This document shows positions 5,789 to 14,122 of a DNA stretch of 64,000 nt, piece after piece. A program made the position numbers and the translations under genes. The notes beneath the pieces are model-generated. The model saw only the letters and a program-made list of their open reading frames with translations. It had not been told where the DNA came from and ran no database searches. The stretch's first letter is position 1. Each line of letters starts with the position of its first letter. The stretch is from Halarchaeum rubridurum (GTDB taxonomy: Archaea; Halobacteriota; Halobacteria; Halobacteriales; Halobacteriaceae), in NCBI RefSeq assembly GCF_014647115.1, contig NZ_BMOO01000004.1:186001-250000 (forward strand). Reading direction: 5' to 3'.

Positions 5789-8050
5789 TTAGATGGTGTA
5801 CTTGTCGAGTTGATCGTCGCTAACCGTTTGTTCAAGAAGAGACTGTGCAACCCCTTTCATAGTAGTTTCAATAACTGTCGAGAGGTCAACTTCTTCCCAT
5901 GCTGGGTCGTCGCCATACTCATTTTCTAGCTCCAGATATTGCCCGATAGAGTAGAAGATAATGCCGAGCTTGTACGTCCGCTGAACGAACTCCTTTCCCG
6001 ATTCTCGGAGATTGTGCCGACGAATGAAGTTGACTAGAGGTGCTGAGTCTCGATTGATGAACAGCACCATCTCTCCCTCATGGGTTGGCTCTACCGAGAC
6101 GATAGACTGCTCATCGAAATCGTGCTCGTCCCATTCTTCTTTCTCAACCCAGTACGCGTCCGGGAAATCGAACCCTTGTGTGTTCGGCTGCTTTTCCTCC
6201 TGTGGTGGTTTCTTTTCCTCCTTCTCAACGGGCTCCGTAATCTCGATCTGGATTGTTCGCGTGAGTGTCCCATCCCCTGTCTGTGCCGGTTCAACCGTAA
6301 GTTGGAGTGGCATTGTGTGGCCAACGACTGCACCCTCAGGTGGTTCTAGAGTCAGCGTAAGAATACCATCCTTGAGACGGACAGATTTGACGATATTCGG
6401 GAGTGACGGCTTGATTTCACCGGGTTCAGTATTTCGTGTTAGATAGTCATCCTCGGCGTTTAGCTCAAACCGCTGCTTCGACTCTTGGTTCTCCGGGATG
6501 CGCTTTGTGTACTGTCCGTCTGCACCCTCCCACAGATCGTAGTTCGTTCGTGAGGTGTACTTCTTGACGATCTCGAAGTGGTCGGGGTAGAACTGCCCCT
6601 CATACTCCAAGTCTTTCTCACCTTCCGTGTCGATAGTTGGCTGCTTCTGCCCGGCCTTAAGGTATCCTTTGAGAGCGGGGTTTTTCGACAGAATTTCTTC
6701 GAGGATGTCGTCCTCTAACTCCTCAGTATCCTCCTTCGCCATCCGGTTCCGACGGCGCTGCTCCTCCTTCCGCAGCATCTCGTTTTCACTAACAACCTCC
6801 TCCAACTCTTCTTTCAGAACTTGTGCTGGTTCTTTAGATTGGAGGCGGTCGCGGGACGGTTTGAACAAGTCAACGATATCGGCGTCATTGATGTCGGAGA
6901 AGTCAATAACGACGAGGGCGTCTTTCGCGACCCGATTGAAGTTGCAGCGGCGCTTGAGGAAAGTCTGTCCTTGGTCCCCGTGCGTTTGTCCGTTAAGCGT
7001 GAATAGGATTGCCTGTTTCTCGTGCTTTCGACCGCGGACGAAGTTGACTTTTCCATATTCCGAGAGTCCCTCTTCGCTAATGATGTCGTCCGCTTTCATC
7101 AGGTAGATATGTATCGTCTTGGTGCCCAGAATGTCGTTGTCGAAGGTATACTCAATCTCATCGACATCCTGTATGAACTTGCGGTTGTCTTGGAGACGTG
7201 GGAGTAGGCCTTTGGTGTATACTCCTCCGTAACCGTCGTATCGTTCATCAGCCAGTTTGATAGGGAGCGGTGATTGAACGAGGTATCGCTCTAGACGACG
7301 GCGGAAATACTGGTTGATCTCGCTTTTTATTTCGCTCTGGTACTCAAAGCACTTGACGAATGACCCGTATGTCTTGTCGTTGATTGGGCCTTCGAAGGTA
7401 GGGACTTCGTCGTCAATAATGAGGTACTCATACCGTGTTCGGTCACGGTTTTTCCTCACGAGACTCCATGCCCACTTTTCCGGTTCATCGTAGGAGGCAG
7501 AAATTATGAGTTTGAAGCCACGGTCACCACAGAATGGGAGCACTCCGGTTGAACCCATTCCGTAGCGGCCTTGAAGAAAGTTGAACTCCTGTTTAAGTTT
7601 GCCAGGAGTGAGAACGTTGAGGAACGTTGATTCAAACCGCTCACGGGGCTGTCCCGTTCCGTTGTCATAGATTGAGAGGGAGAAGGGGCCATTTGGCTCA
7701 CCTCGTGCAGTAAGTGTAATTTCCGCGTCGTCCTCGTCAACGAGCTCTTCCGCTGCTTCGTGGGTGTTCTCAAACTCGTCACCACTGTAACTATCACCAT
7801 ATCGTTGGTAGAAGTTCTTGAGCGTGACTGCATCGTTACTGTTTGTCAGTAGTTCAGTAAGTGCGGCCATCGCCTCTGACTGCTGATTCTCAACGATAGA
7901 GTAGTTGTTCTCCTCTTGACCGAGCGCAACCCACTCGGCGTCTGGATTCCCCTCAAATTCTCGGTGAACAAGCTCAGCGACTTCTTGATCGGTGTCCCGT
8001 TCTAGCAACAACTCCTCTGCTAGAGCCTTCATAGACTGGGATTGAGACAT
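5789..8050 (-). CDS. MORC/MutL-type GHKL ATPase, modification-linked (753 aa)
   Basis: The N-terminal third is a Bergerat-fold ATPase. Motif N1 is ELLTNSNDA (66-74), whose Glu and Asn bind water and Mg. N2 is DNGTG (129-133). The glycine-rich lid is GRYGMGSTG (161-169). The middle region resembles the S5-like domain of GHKL proteins, with the catalytic-loop candidate around KGLLPRL. A Lys/Arg/Glu coiled-coil stretch follows (about 420-480), then a beta-rich part and an acidic C terminus. No nuclease motif is seen. Iyer, Abhiman and Aravind (2008) linked prokaryotic MutL/MORC-like ATPases to restriction-modification operons, which fits the methyltransferase 12 bases downstream. I prefer ATG 8050 over 8062 because the TATA box at 8077-8083 would place the transcript start between them. 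Hsp90 is a poorer fit given length and context. Confidence 0.8.
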   Translation of the reverse strand: MSQSQSMKALAEELLLERDTDQEVAELVHREFEGNPDAEWVALGQEENNYSIVENQQSEAMAALTELLTNSNDAVTLKNFYQRYGDSYSGDEFENTHEAAEELVDEDDAEITLTARGEPNGPFSLSIYDNGTGQPRERFESTFLNVLTPGKLKQEFNFLQGRYGMGSTGVLPFCGDRGFKLIISASYDEPEKWAWSLVRKNRDRTRYEYLIIDDEVPTFEGPINDKTYGSFVKCFEYQSEIKSEINQYFRRRLERYLVQSPLPIKLADERYDGYGGVYTKGLLPRLQDNRKFIQDVDEIEYTFDNDILGTKTIHIYLMKADDIISEEGLSEYGKVNFVRGRKHEKQAILFTLNGQTHGDQGQTFLKRRCNFNRVAKDALVVIDFSDINDADIVDLFKPSRDRLQSKEPAQVLKEELEEVVSENEMLRKEEQRRRNRMAKEDTEELEDDILEEILSKNPALKGYLKAGQKQPTIDTEGEKDLEYEGQFYPDHFEIVKKYTSRTNYDLWEGADGQYTKRIPENQESKQRFELNAEDDYLTRNTEPGEIKPSLPNIVKSVRLKDGILTLTLEPPEGAVVGHTMPLQLTVEPAQTGDGTLTRTIQIEITEPVEKEEKKPPQEEKQPNTQGFDFPDAYWVEKEEWDEHDFDEQSIVSVEPTHEGEMVLFINRDSAPLVNFIRRHNLRESGKEFVQRTYKLGIIFYSIGQYLELENEYGDDPAWEEVDLSTVIETTMKGVAQSLLEQTVSDDQLDKYTI

Positions 8051-8076
8051 TAGCTGACACATTCATTTCCTATCGG

Positions 8077-8083
8077 TATATAT
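8077..8083 (-). promoter_or_regulatory. TATA box for the ATPase-methyltransferase operon
   Basis: TATATAT centred at 8080 in an AT-rich spacer, about 27 bases before the ATG at 8050 in the minus direction. It is the only strong TATA match in the 181-base gap and implies an almost leaderless transcript. The module therefore has its own promoter and need not depend on viral transcription. Confidence 0.6.
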
Positions 8084-8186
8084 GTTGTTGAGGAATTAGA
8101 CAATAGAACTCTATAACATGTTCAGTAAGGCTCGAAGATTGTGCTCACCGAAGGGCTCCTCGGTGTCGTCGATCACTATACCGAGA

Positions 8187-8232
8187 GGTGAATAATACGA
8201 TAAACCTCCTCAGCCAGTCGGATTTATTCACC
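8187..8232. repeat. Inverted repeat, 9-bp arms
   Basis: GGTGAATAA (8187-8195) and TTATTCACC (8224-8232) are perfect inverted copies separated by 28 bases. They lie immediately downstream of the stop of the small tyrosine recombinase gene and upstream of the ATPase promoter. Candidates are a recombinase binding site, an operator, or a terminator hairpin. The spacer is longer than a usual tyrosine-recombinase core. Confidence 0.45.
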
Positions 8233-8243
8233 CCTCAACTGGA

Positions 8244-8840
8244 CTAGAGCCCCGCCTCAGCAAACTCTTCATTGATGACTTCGTCTGTGGGTGCGTTCAG
8301 ATACGGCTCGATAGCTGAGAACGACGACCACCCGCCGACGTCCATGACGACGCGGGGGTTCATTGACTTCCTGACGAGGAGCGTCTGGGCGTAGTAGCGA
8401 CGGAGGTCGTGGCTCGAAACTTTCTGCCAGTCCTCATCACCGATCTCGTCGCCGACGCGCTCGGCGGTCCGGGAGACGACGCGCTGCACCGAGCGCGGTG
8501 TGAGGTCGACGATGGACTCGTCGCGCTCGATGCCCTCGACGTTCGCGTAGCGCAGAAGATCGGACTCGACACTGTCGGGTAGGTAGGCGTCGCGTGGCTT
8601 CCCGCCTGAGCCCGTCGTGTCCTTCCCCTCGCGAACGCGGAGGCGAGCGACGCCGTCGACGTGGTGGACGTCAGCGGGGCGTACTTGCGGTATCTCGAAG
8701 CTCCGCAGGCCAACCTCGCCACCGAGGCGAATTATGAGCGCGTCTCGGTAGGAGCTCGCGGCAGCCTCAAGGCGTTCGTACTCTGCGGGGGTGAGCCAAC
8801 ATCGGTACGAGTGGTGGTTCTCGTTTCGCTCGATTCGCAT
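8244..8840 (-). CDS. Catalytic-domain-only tyrosine recombinase (198 aa)
   Basis: A second phage-integrase-family protein in the element. It has the catalytic set: R46 in GEVGLRSFEI, HDLRR with H144 and R147, the GGWSSF turn near 170 and Tyr180 in IEPYL. The N-terminal core-binding domain is absent; the protein begins almost directly with the catalytic fold. Short recombinases of this kind occur in pleolipovirus-related elements and plasmids, usually near the structural genes as here. It could act in resolution, inversion or mobility of the cargo island. It is divergent to the structural operon, 175 bases away. Confidence 0.8.
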   Translation of the reverse strand: MRIERNENHHSYRCWLTPAEYERLEAAASSYRDALIIRLGGEVGLRSFEIPQVRPADVHHVDGVARLRVREGKDTTGSGGKPRDAYLPDSVESDLLRYANVEGIERDESIVDLTPRSVQRVVSRTAERVGDEIGDEDWQKVSSHDLRRYYAQTLLVRKSMNPRVVMDVGGWSSFSAIEPYLNAPTDEVINEEFAEAGL

Positions 8841-8986
8841 GTCGTACTTCTCAAGACACCCCCGACATAAGCGAAAAACAGTTTGGGGGATTTCGGGGTG
8901 GTTTCGAGTCTATAGCGGAATCTGCGTCGTACTTCTTGGAGAACTAAGACGCGGTGTCGAGGCGTCTACGGCGGTATTTCTTTTTG

Positions 8987-8993
8987 GTATATG
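8987..8993 (+). promoter_or_regulatory. TATA box of the viral structural operon
   Basis: GTATATG at 8987-8993 ends 22 bases before the ATG at 9016, the spacing of a leaderless haloarchaeal transcript. It follows a T-run (8979-8985). The spacer 8841-8986 also holds two copies of GTCGTACTTCT (starting about 8839 and 8929), which could be operator repeats; otherwise nothing else is seen in it. Confidence 0.65.
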
Positions 8994-9015
8994 TTCGGGG
9001 GGAGACGAACCGGTG

Positions 9016-9420
9016 ATGGCTCGTAACAACCTCGACCTAATCGACATCGTCGGCATGGCGCTCGTCGGGTTCTTCGGCCCGATGAGTCTCGACGCATACA
9101 CAATCAAACTGAAGCTCTTCGGCGGCTTCGACTTCACAACCGTCATCTGGTCCGGCTCAGGTGCGGAAGTGACGTACGCGACGCTGCTGGCGCTCGGTGG
9201 CGTCGGCTGGATCGTCGTGGCGAACTTCTGGGCGGGCGACTGGGATATCGACGATATGGAGCCCTACCATATCGCCGCGATCGTCGTCGCGCTCGGCATC
9301 GTCCCCGTCTACGCGATCGTCCCCGCCGTGCAGAACGTGATGGCCGACTACAACTCCATCACGCTCGTCGTCGCCCTGGTGCAGGCGGGCTTCGGGCCGC
9401 TGCTCTCCTGGGAGGGCTAA
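9016..9420 (+). CDS. Virion-type internal membrane protein, VP3-like (134 aa)
   Basis: Starts at the ATG placed by the TATA box at 8987; a longer open frame upstream is not supported. Four hydrophobic segments are visible, about residues 8-24, 48-68, 84-104 and 112-130, with short polar loops (WAGDWDIDD before the third). Pleolipoviruses encode a multi-TM internal membrane protein just ahead of the spike gene, which is where this sits. The assignment is by architecture and position; primary sequence similarity cannot be tested here. Confidence 0.65.
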   Translation: MARNNLDLIDIVGMALVGFFGPMSLDAYTIKLKLFGGFDFTTVIWSGSGAEVTYATLLALGGVGWIVVANFWAGDWDIDDMEPYHIAAIVVALGIVPVYAIVPAVQNVMADYNSITLVVALVQAGFGPLLSWEG

Positions 9421-9423
9421 CCG

Positions 9424-9564
9424 ATGCAGGCACTTGTTGCGTGCGCGGCGGCCGACGGCGGTGCGGGCACGCTCTCGGGGGTGCTCCCCGCGCTCGCGGT
9501 TGGACTCGTCGCGCTCTTCGGGGTCGTTGCTGTCGCTGACCACTATCGGGGTGGTCGCTCGTGA
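9424..9564 (+). CDS. Small single-TM viral protein (46 aa)
   Basis: Begins 3 bases after the previous stop and ends in a GTGA overlap with the spike gene. It has an Ala-rich N terminus, one hydrophobic segment (about 18-39, LSGVLPALAVGLVALFGVVAVA) and a basic end DHYRGGRS. Tight packing on both sides supports translation. Likely a virion or assembly membrane peptide; no family recognised. Confidence 0.6.
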   Translation: MQALVACAAADGGAGTLSGVLPALAVGLVALFGVVAVADHYRGGRS

Positions 9565-11084
9565 CGTCCACTATCGGTCGCGTCGGGCGCGTCCTCCTCG
9601 CCGTCGCGCTCGTCTCCTCGATGGTCGCCGCCCCCGTTGCGGGCGCGACCGGCGACCCAGGAGGCCAGCCCGCGCTCGGCGTCTCCGACTCGACGACCTG
9701 CTCGGCGCTCGGGAGTGCCGCGGCGTTCGCCACGCTCGGTATGGCCGGGCCCGCCGTGCAGTCGACCTGCACGAGCTGGACGACCGCCCAGCAAGTCGAG
9801 GACACGGCGAACGCGGACGCAAACGTCACGAAGGCCGACCTCGAGATTGCCGCGCAAGCGCAGCGCACACAGTTCGAGACGACGCAAACCGTCTTTAACA
9901 ATTATCTGAACGATAGTCGGTCGGCTGCTTGGATGGCCGCTGAGACTGCGGTCGCGAATTACTGGGCAAATACGGCGGCGGCTAATCGTAGTAAGGTTGA
10001 GGCGCGAGCGGCCGCGAGACAGGCGATTAAAGACTATTGGAGTGTTAAACAGGCGAATCTAATTCAGTCGTGGAACACTCAGATAGATACGTGGCAGACA
10101 TTAGACGCGCGAGCGGCTGAGGAGAAGATATCAGGCTCATTCGTCTCGCCCACCCTTGAGAAGCTAAGGACTAACGATCCTACATATTTCGAACCGGCTA
10201 ATCTTGAGATTAAGGACGTTAACGTAACTCTCGCTAATGGTACAAAAATCAGTGTTCAGCAAGCAATTGCTAAACATCAATTTATCGGGCCTGACACAAA
10301 TACGTTGGACGTTTACCGATATACTCCGATGGGGACGTCCGGAACGCGTCAAATTCTGCTCCATAATCTGACTGTTGGGGATACTGCATTGCTGCCAACG
10401 CAATGGTACGTGTCGACAGGGGAGCGGATTCAGACGATCTCCAGCAATCAGATTAGTACCTCCTACAATTGGATCGACGGGATGTGGGGGGCGCTTCAGA
10501 ACGACTCAATTAGCCCGAGCGCGATCACGTCGCGGACGACCGACCTCTACCGGATGAGCCCTGACGCGGGCGAGAACGCATCGCTCTACCGGGCGACCGC
10601 GGCGCTCTCCGGTCTCGGGCTTTCGACGCCGACTCTGGATGGGCTCGGGACGATGGAGGTGACGCACGGCGCGAACAACACGACCGATTACGGGCTGATC
10701 CTTGCGAATCAGGCTCCGAACGGCTCGTGGCAGGCGCACACGACCTATAACGCCTCGGCGATTCCGGGCGCGGAGTACCTGGCGACGACTGACGGTGAGC
10801 AAATCCCGCTCACGGGGACGTTCACGGTCGGGAACATCACGACGACGAACGGCGGCCAAATCGACAGCGTCGACGCGCAGCGCGTCGTCTACCGAACCTC
10901 GAACGCCACCCAGTACGTCGAGAAGATGGAGGCGTTGCTTAACCAGACGCAAGCCGCGCAACGAGGCGGCGGGGGTGGGCCGACTGGCGGCACGGGCGGG
11001 GGTGGCTCCTCGCCGGTGATCGTCGCCGGCCTGGGTGTCGCCGCCCTCCTCGCCGTCGTCTACCTCCAAAACCGGAGCAACTAG
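9561..11084 (+). CDS. Spike protein, pleolipovirus VP4-like (507 aa)
   Basis: The GTG start overlaps the preceding stop by 4 bases. Residues 1-30 are a signal peptide with a basic start (GRVGR) and hydrophobic core. The exported part (about 30-455) is rich in Asn/Thr with several N-glycosylation sequons. A Gly-rich stalk follows (about 463-480), then a C-terminal membrane anchor (483-503) with a short basic tail QNRSN. This is the layout of pleolipovirus spikes, which bind and fuse with the host envelope. The middle of the gene (about 9890-10480) has many A/T-ending codons and runs such as TAATGG and ACAAAAATC, while both ends are GC-rich, suggesting replacement of the receptor-binding part by recombination. 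Confidence 0.75.
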   Translation: MTSTIGRVGRVLLAVALVSSMVAAPVAGATGDPGGQPALGVSDSTTCSALGSAAAFATLGMAGPAVQSTCTSWTTAQQVEDTANADANVTKADLEIAAQAQRTQFETTQTVFNNYLNDSRSAAWMAAETAVANYWANTAAANRSKVEARAAARQAIKDYWSVKQANLIQSWNTQIDTWQTLDARAAEEKISGSFVSPTLEKLRTNDPTYFEPANLEIKDVNVTLANGTKISVQQAIAKHQFIGPDTNTLDVYRYTPMGTSGTRQILLHNLTVGDTALLPTQWYVSTGERIQTISSNQISTSYNWIDGMWGALQNDSISPSAITSRTTDLYRMSPDAGENASLYRATAALSGLGLSTPTLDGLGTMEVTHGANNTTDYGLILANQAPNGSWQAHTTYNASAIPGAEYLATTDGEQIPLTGTFTVGNITTTNGGQIDSVDAQRVVYRTSNATQYVEKMEALLNQTQAAQRGGGGGPTGGTGGGGSSPVIVAGLGVAALLAVVYLQNRSN

Positions 11085-11086
11085 CG

Positions 11087-11329
11087 ATGCTGTACTTCGC
11101 CTGGAAGGTGCTCCTCCGGCCCGTCCTCCCCTATCTCCTCGCGTTCGCCGGGCTCGTCGCGTTGGCGACCGCCGTCGGTGACGTGACGGGGTGGTGGGAT
11201 ATGCACGCGATCCTCCTTGATGCCGCCTATCGCGCGATCCGCGGGGCCGTCGACGCCGCCGTCGCGGCGGTCCAAGGCGTCATCGACAGCATCCTCGACG
11301 CAATCGCGTCTCGACTCAATCCGCTCTAA
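11087..11329 (+). CDS. Small viral membrane protein (80 aa)
   Basis: Follows the spike stop by 2 bases. One or two hydrophobic segments lie in residues 3-32. They are followed by a long amphipathic Ala/Val helix (about 40-75, with AAVAAVQGVIDSILDAI) that could lie on the membrane or pack with the spike. Pleolipoviruses have small conserved ORFs at this point in the structural operon. Product function is unknown. Confidence 0.6.
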   Translation: MLYFAWKVLLRPVLPYLLAFAGLVALATAVGDVTGWWDMHAILLDAAYRAIRGAVDAAVAAVQGVIDSILDAIASRLNPL

Positions 11330-11382
11330 GCCGTCCGCGGTCGGCCACAGCGCCGGTTCAACTCCGGCGGCGGCTCCTCAAA

Positions 11383-11925
11383 ATGAAGCGTCTGCTCCTC
11401 GTGCTGCTCGCCCTCTCGACCCTCGCGGTCGGCGTCGGGAGCGCGGCGGCCGCGAACAACACCACCACGACGACCGCCACAGGGCCGCCGGTGGCGACGG
11501 GTGGCCACCCGGTCGCCGTCGACGGCGTCCTCTCCGTTCAGGGCTGGACCTACGAGAATGGCCGGATGAACGTCACCCTCCAAGCCGCCCAGTACAAGTC
11601 CGCGACGTTGGCGGCGTCCGCAGAGTCCACCGGACGGGTCGCACAAGCCGCCTATCGCCAAGTCATCCTCCAGCGCGGCGAAACCCGAACCGTCTCACTC
11701 CCCGCCGACCGCGTCGACGGACAGGCGTCGGTGTCCGTGACGACCGGCGCGTGCATCGCTTCGGGGTCGTGTCCGACGATCTACTCGAACGACAACACCG
11801 GCCCGTGGCTCACCGGCTCGGCTGAAGTCGGCTGGCTCGGGGGCGCGGGACTCGCGCTCTTCTCCTGCGTTGCGATGGGCTGGTACGTGATGCGTCGTGG
11901 CGGAAACAGCCCGGAGGTGGCCTAA
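11383..11925 (+). CDS. Secreted, C-terminally anchored viral surface protein (180 aa)
   Basis: A signal peptide (1-24, KRLLLVLLALSTLAVGVGS core) precedes an Asn/Thr-rich mature start. An exported domain of about 115 residues follows, with a likely disulphide pair in ACIASGSC. The end has a transmembrane segment (about 147-168) and a short basic tail. The architecture mirrors the spike in miniature. It is cotranscribed with the spike and separated from the preceding gene by 53 bases that hold no recognised element. Confidence 0.6.
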   Translation: MKRLLLVLLALSTLAVGVGSAAAANNTTTTTATGPPVATGGHPVAVDGVLSVQGWTYENGRMNVTLQAAQYKSATLAASAESTGRVAQAAYRQVILQRGETRTVSLPADRVDGQASVSVTTGACIASGSCPTIYSNDNTGPWLTGSAEVGWLGGAGLALFSCVAMGWYVMRRGGNSPEVA

Positions 11926-11927
11926 CG

Positions 11928-12707
11928 ATGCGGCCGACCTTCGACGGGTGGAAGGACCGGCTCACCTTCCTGAGCACGAACTCCCAGCTCGTCTCGGTCG
12001 TCCTCCTCCTTGTCGCGCTCGGTGGCGTCGCGGGCACGATCTGGCTGTTCACGAGTGGAGGCTGGGACGTCCCGCCGTGGGGCTGGTCGCTCCTCGGTGG
12101 GACGCTCGTGCTCACCCCGATTACGGTGCCGTCGGCCTACGCGATTGCGCGCTGGCTTCGCCGCCGCAACCAAGTCGTCGTCTATCTCTGTAACGCCGAA
12201 TCCCACGCTGCAAACGAGGGGAAAGCGCAGGAGAAGTTCTACGTGCCACCCGATATTTGGGCGGAGAAGTCCATCGGCAGGTGGGCTCCGACGCCGCTGA
12301 ACGGTGGCGCGGCGTGGCAGGTCCGGGAGTTCGACTGGAACGACGACCTCGGCGAGTTGTACGTCGAGGGCACCCCGATGCCCGAGCTGAACGACGACCG
12401 GATGTTCACCTGGAAGACGTACGTCGAGGACATCTACGGCGACCTCATCGACCGCTCCCACGCGCTCAACCGCGCACGCGACCGAATGAGCAAGATGGCC
12501 GTCGACGTCGAAGAAGCCAGCACGAACGAAGCCGCTGAAGCCCGCGAACGCGGCCAGATGCTCGACAAGACAGCCGCGAAAGACGCCTGGGAGGACGCGA
12601 CCGGCGACCTCAACCAGCTCGCCGCAACCGACGACCTCCCCGACATCGACGACTACATGAACTACGACGAAACCGACGCCGAGACCGAGGGCCAGCCCGA
12701 TGAGTGA
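11928..12707 (+). CDS. Viral membrane protein with large cytosolic domain (259 aa)
   Basis: Two transmembrane helices (about 21-44 and 50-72) are followed by a basic RWLRRRN stop-transfer and a cytosolic part of some 180 residues. That part has an initial beta-rich segment, then a charged helical region likely to form a coiled coil, and an acidic end. It starts 2 bases after the previous gene and overlaps the NTPase gene by 8 bases, so the two products may work together. Pleolipoviruses carry a conserved membrane ORF just ahead of the NTPase. Confidence 0.6.
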   Translation: MRPTFDGWKDRLTFLSTNSQLVSVVLLLVALGGVAGTIWLFTSGGWDVPPWGWSLLGGTLVLTPITVPSAYAIARWLRRRNQVVVYLCNAESHAANEGKAQEKFYVPPDIWAEKSIGRWAPTPLNGGAAWQVREFDWNDDLGELYVEGTPMPELNDDRMFTWKTYVEDIYGDLIDRSHALNRARDRMSKMAVDVEEASTNEAAEARERGQMLDKTAAKDAWEDATGDLNQLAATDDLPDIDDYMNYDETDAETEGQPDE

Positions 12708-13935
12708 CGACGCCAACAGCGGTGACGACCTCTACACACCCGCGCAGTACCGCGAGCACGCCGACGGCTACGGCGCACGCGACGCTCTCGGCCACGAATA
12801 CAGCGGGATCGTGCAGGACCCGAAGGTCTCGCGGTTCCTCGCCGTCCTCTCGAATCACTACGACCCGACCGACGCCGAGGACACCGAGGATATGCCGGGT
12901 CGGTGGGCCGATCTTGACGAGGTGCAGGACATCGTCTCCATCGCCGCGACCGAGCGCGGCCGTGACGCGATGGAGGACGGCGATATGCAGATGCTCAAGC
13001 ACCTCACCGGCCAGACTGATCAACGCGCCGACGTCTCCGGCCTCAAGGCTATCGAGACCCTCAAATCCTTCATGACCGGGCCCGCGCCGATGTTCTACGA
13101 GTGGGCCGAGCCCGGCACCGGCAAGACGAACTTCGCGCTGCTCCTCGCCGAACTCTGGAAACGCGAGCACGACGGCCAGGCACTCGTCGCCTCGAACATC
13201 CGCACACTCCGCGAAACCGACGCATGGAGCACCAAGGGCGACCTCGCCACCGACGAAAGTGGCGACTTGGTCGTCGTCGACGAAGACGGGACCACGCTCG
13301 ACGACGCCGAACCCCGTGGCGGGTGGCTCTCGAACTTCGGCGAACTCGAAGAGTGGCTCCAACAGGACGGCGACCCGATGAACAACGCACAGACACCGAA
13401 ACTCTTCATCTTCGACGAAGCCAGCAGTAGCGCCGGCGGAAGCGGGTCCAGCGGCTATGAAACTAAGTCCAAGATGGGGCCGCTCGCCTACAAAATCCGG
13501 AAGTACGGCGGCTCGCTCATCGTGATCGGTCACGACGGCAAGGACGTCCATCCCCTCATCCGCGAGATGGGTGTTTGCGTTCACAAATCCGGGCTCAAGA
13601 CCGCGACCTTCTACGAGGACGTGAAGAACCGCCGCGGGAAGGGCGAAATCGAGAGCATCGAGGGAATCCCCGAGACCGACTGGCGGTATGACGACAAGGA
13701 ACCGACTGCGTGGTCGTGGTCGCGTGGCGACGAAGAGGAAGACATGGCACCGAAAGAACGTGACCGTCTCTACCGCATCGCCTTCGCAATCAAGCTTCGA
13801 GACGACGGCGTTTCAGTCGCTGATACCGCGAACTACGTCGATAGAAGCGCTGGCTGGGTGTCTGAGAGATACAGCGAATTCCAAGACGGCGAGCATATTG
13901 ACGCCGTGAAGTTCTTCGAGGGAGAAACCGCATGA
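12700..13935 (+). CDS. Viral NTPase, VP8-like, with C-terminal HTH (411 aa)
   Basis: A P-loop NTPase: Walker A EPGTGKTN at about 137-144 and Walker B KLFIFDEA with Asp239-Glu240. The core is FtsK/HerA or AAA-like; the position after the spike and membrane genes matches the conserved pleolipovirus NTPase. The C terminus (about 365-405, DDGVSVADTANYVDRSAGWVSERY) is a helix-turn-helix, so DNA binding is likely. Plausible roles are genome handling or replication; packaging by a motor is doubtful because pleolipovirions are membrane vesicles. Its ATG lies inside the preceding gene (8-base overlap). Confidence 0.75.
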   Translation: MSDDANSGDDLYTPAQYREHADGYGARDALGHEYSGIVQDPKVSRFLAVLSNHYDPTDAEDTEDMPGRWADLDEVQDIVSIAATERGRDAMEDGDMQMLKHLTGQTDQRADVSGLKAIETLKSFMTGPAPMFYEWAEPGTGKTNFALLLAELWKREHDGQALVASNIRTLRETDAWSTKGDLATDESGDLVVVDEDGTTLDDAEPRGGWLSNFGELEEWLQQDGDPMNNAQTPKLFIFDEASSSAGGSGSSGYETKSKMGPLAYKIRKYGGSLIVIGHDGKDVHPLIREMGVCVHKSGLKTATFYEDVKNRRGKGEIESIEGIPETDWRYDDKEPTAWSWSRGDEEEDMAPKERDRLYRIAFAIKLRDDGVSVADTANYVDRSAGWVSERYSEFQDGEHIDAVKFFEGETA

Positions 13936-14065
13936 CAGCGTCGGGTTTCAATCCCGTTCAGGTTCACACACCCCCCGCCGCACTCAATAATGAACGCGGG
14001 GTCGTGGCTGTCGTCGCCAAGGCTCCTCTGGAGGCTACCACCCCACGCTACCGGCCCCGCCCCCG

Positions 14066-14076
14066 TTTATATATAA
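14066..14076 (+). promoter_or_regulatory. TATA box ahead of the nuclease-like gene
   Basis: TTTATATATAA at 14066-14076, preceded by a C-rich stretch, is a strong rightward TATA box 46 bases before the ATG at 14123. It implies a leader of about 20 bases that carries GAGGT as a possible ribosome binding site. Because it is nearly palindromic, it might also serve leftward transcription. The rest of the 187-base spacer after the NTPase gene holds no convincing gene. Confidence 0.6.
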
Positions 14077-14122
14077 GACGCGCGCGACGAGAACGCGTGG
14101 CTTCACCGAGGTCAGAATAAAG

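Noticed and set aside
5789-8062. The ATPase gene as an Hsp90 homologue
   Set aside because: It lacks the Hsp90 middle and C-terminal domain patterns, and its gene partner is a DNA methyltransferase.
13932-14120. A 62-aa frame after the NTPase gene (ATGA overlap)
   Set aside because: It runs through the strong TATA box at 14066-14076, has low-complexity Arg/Pro sequence and no recognisable fold. The overlap is probably chance.
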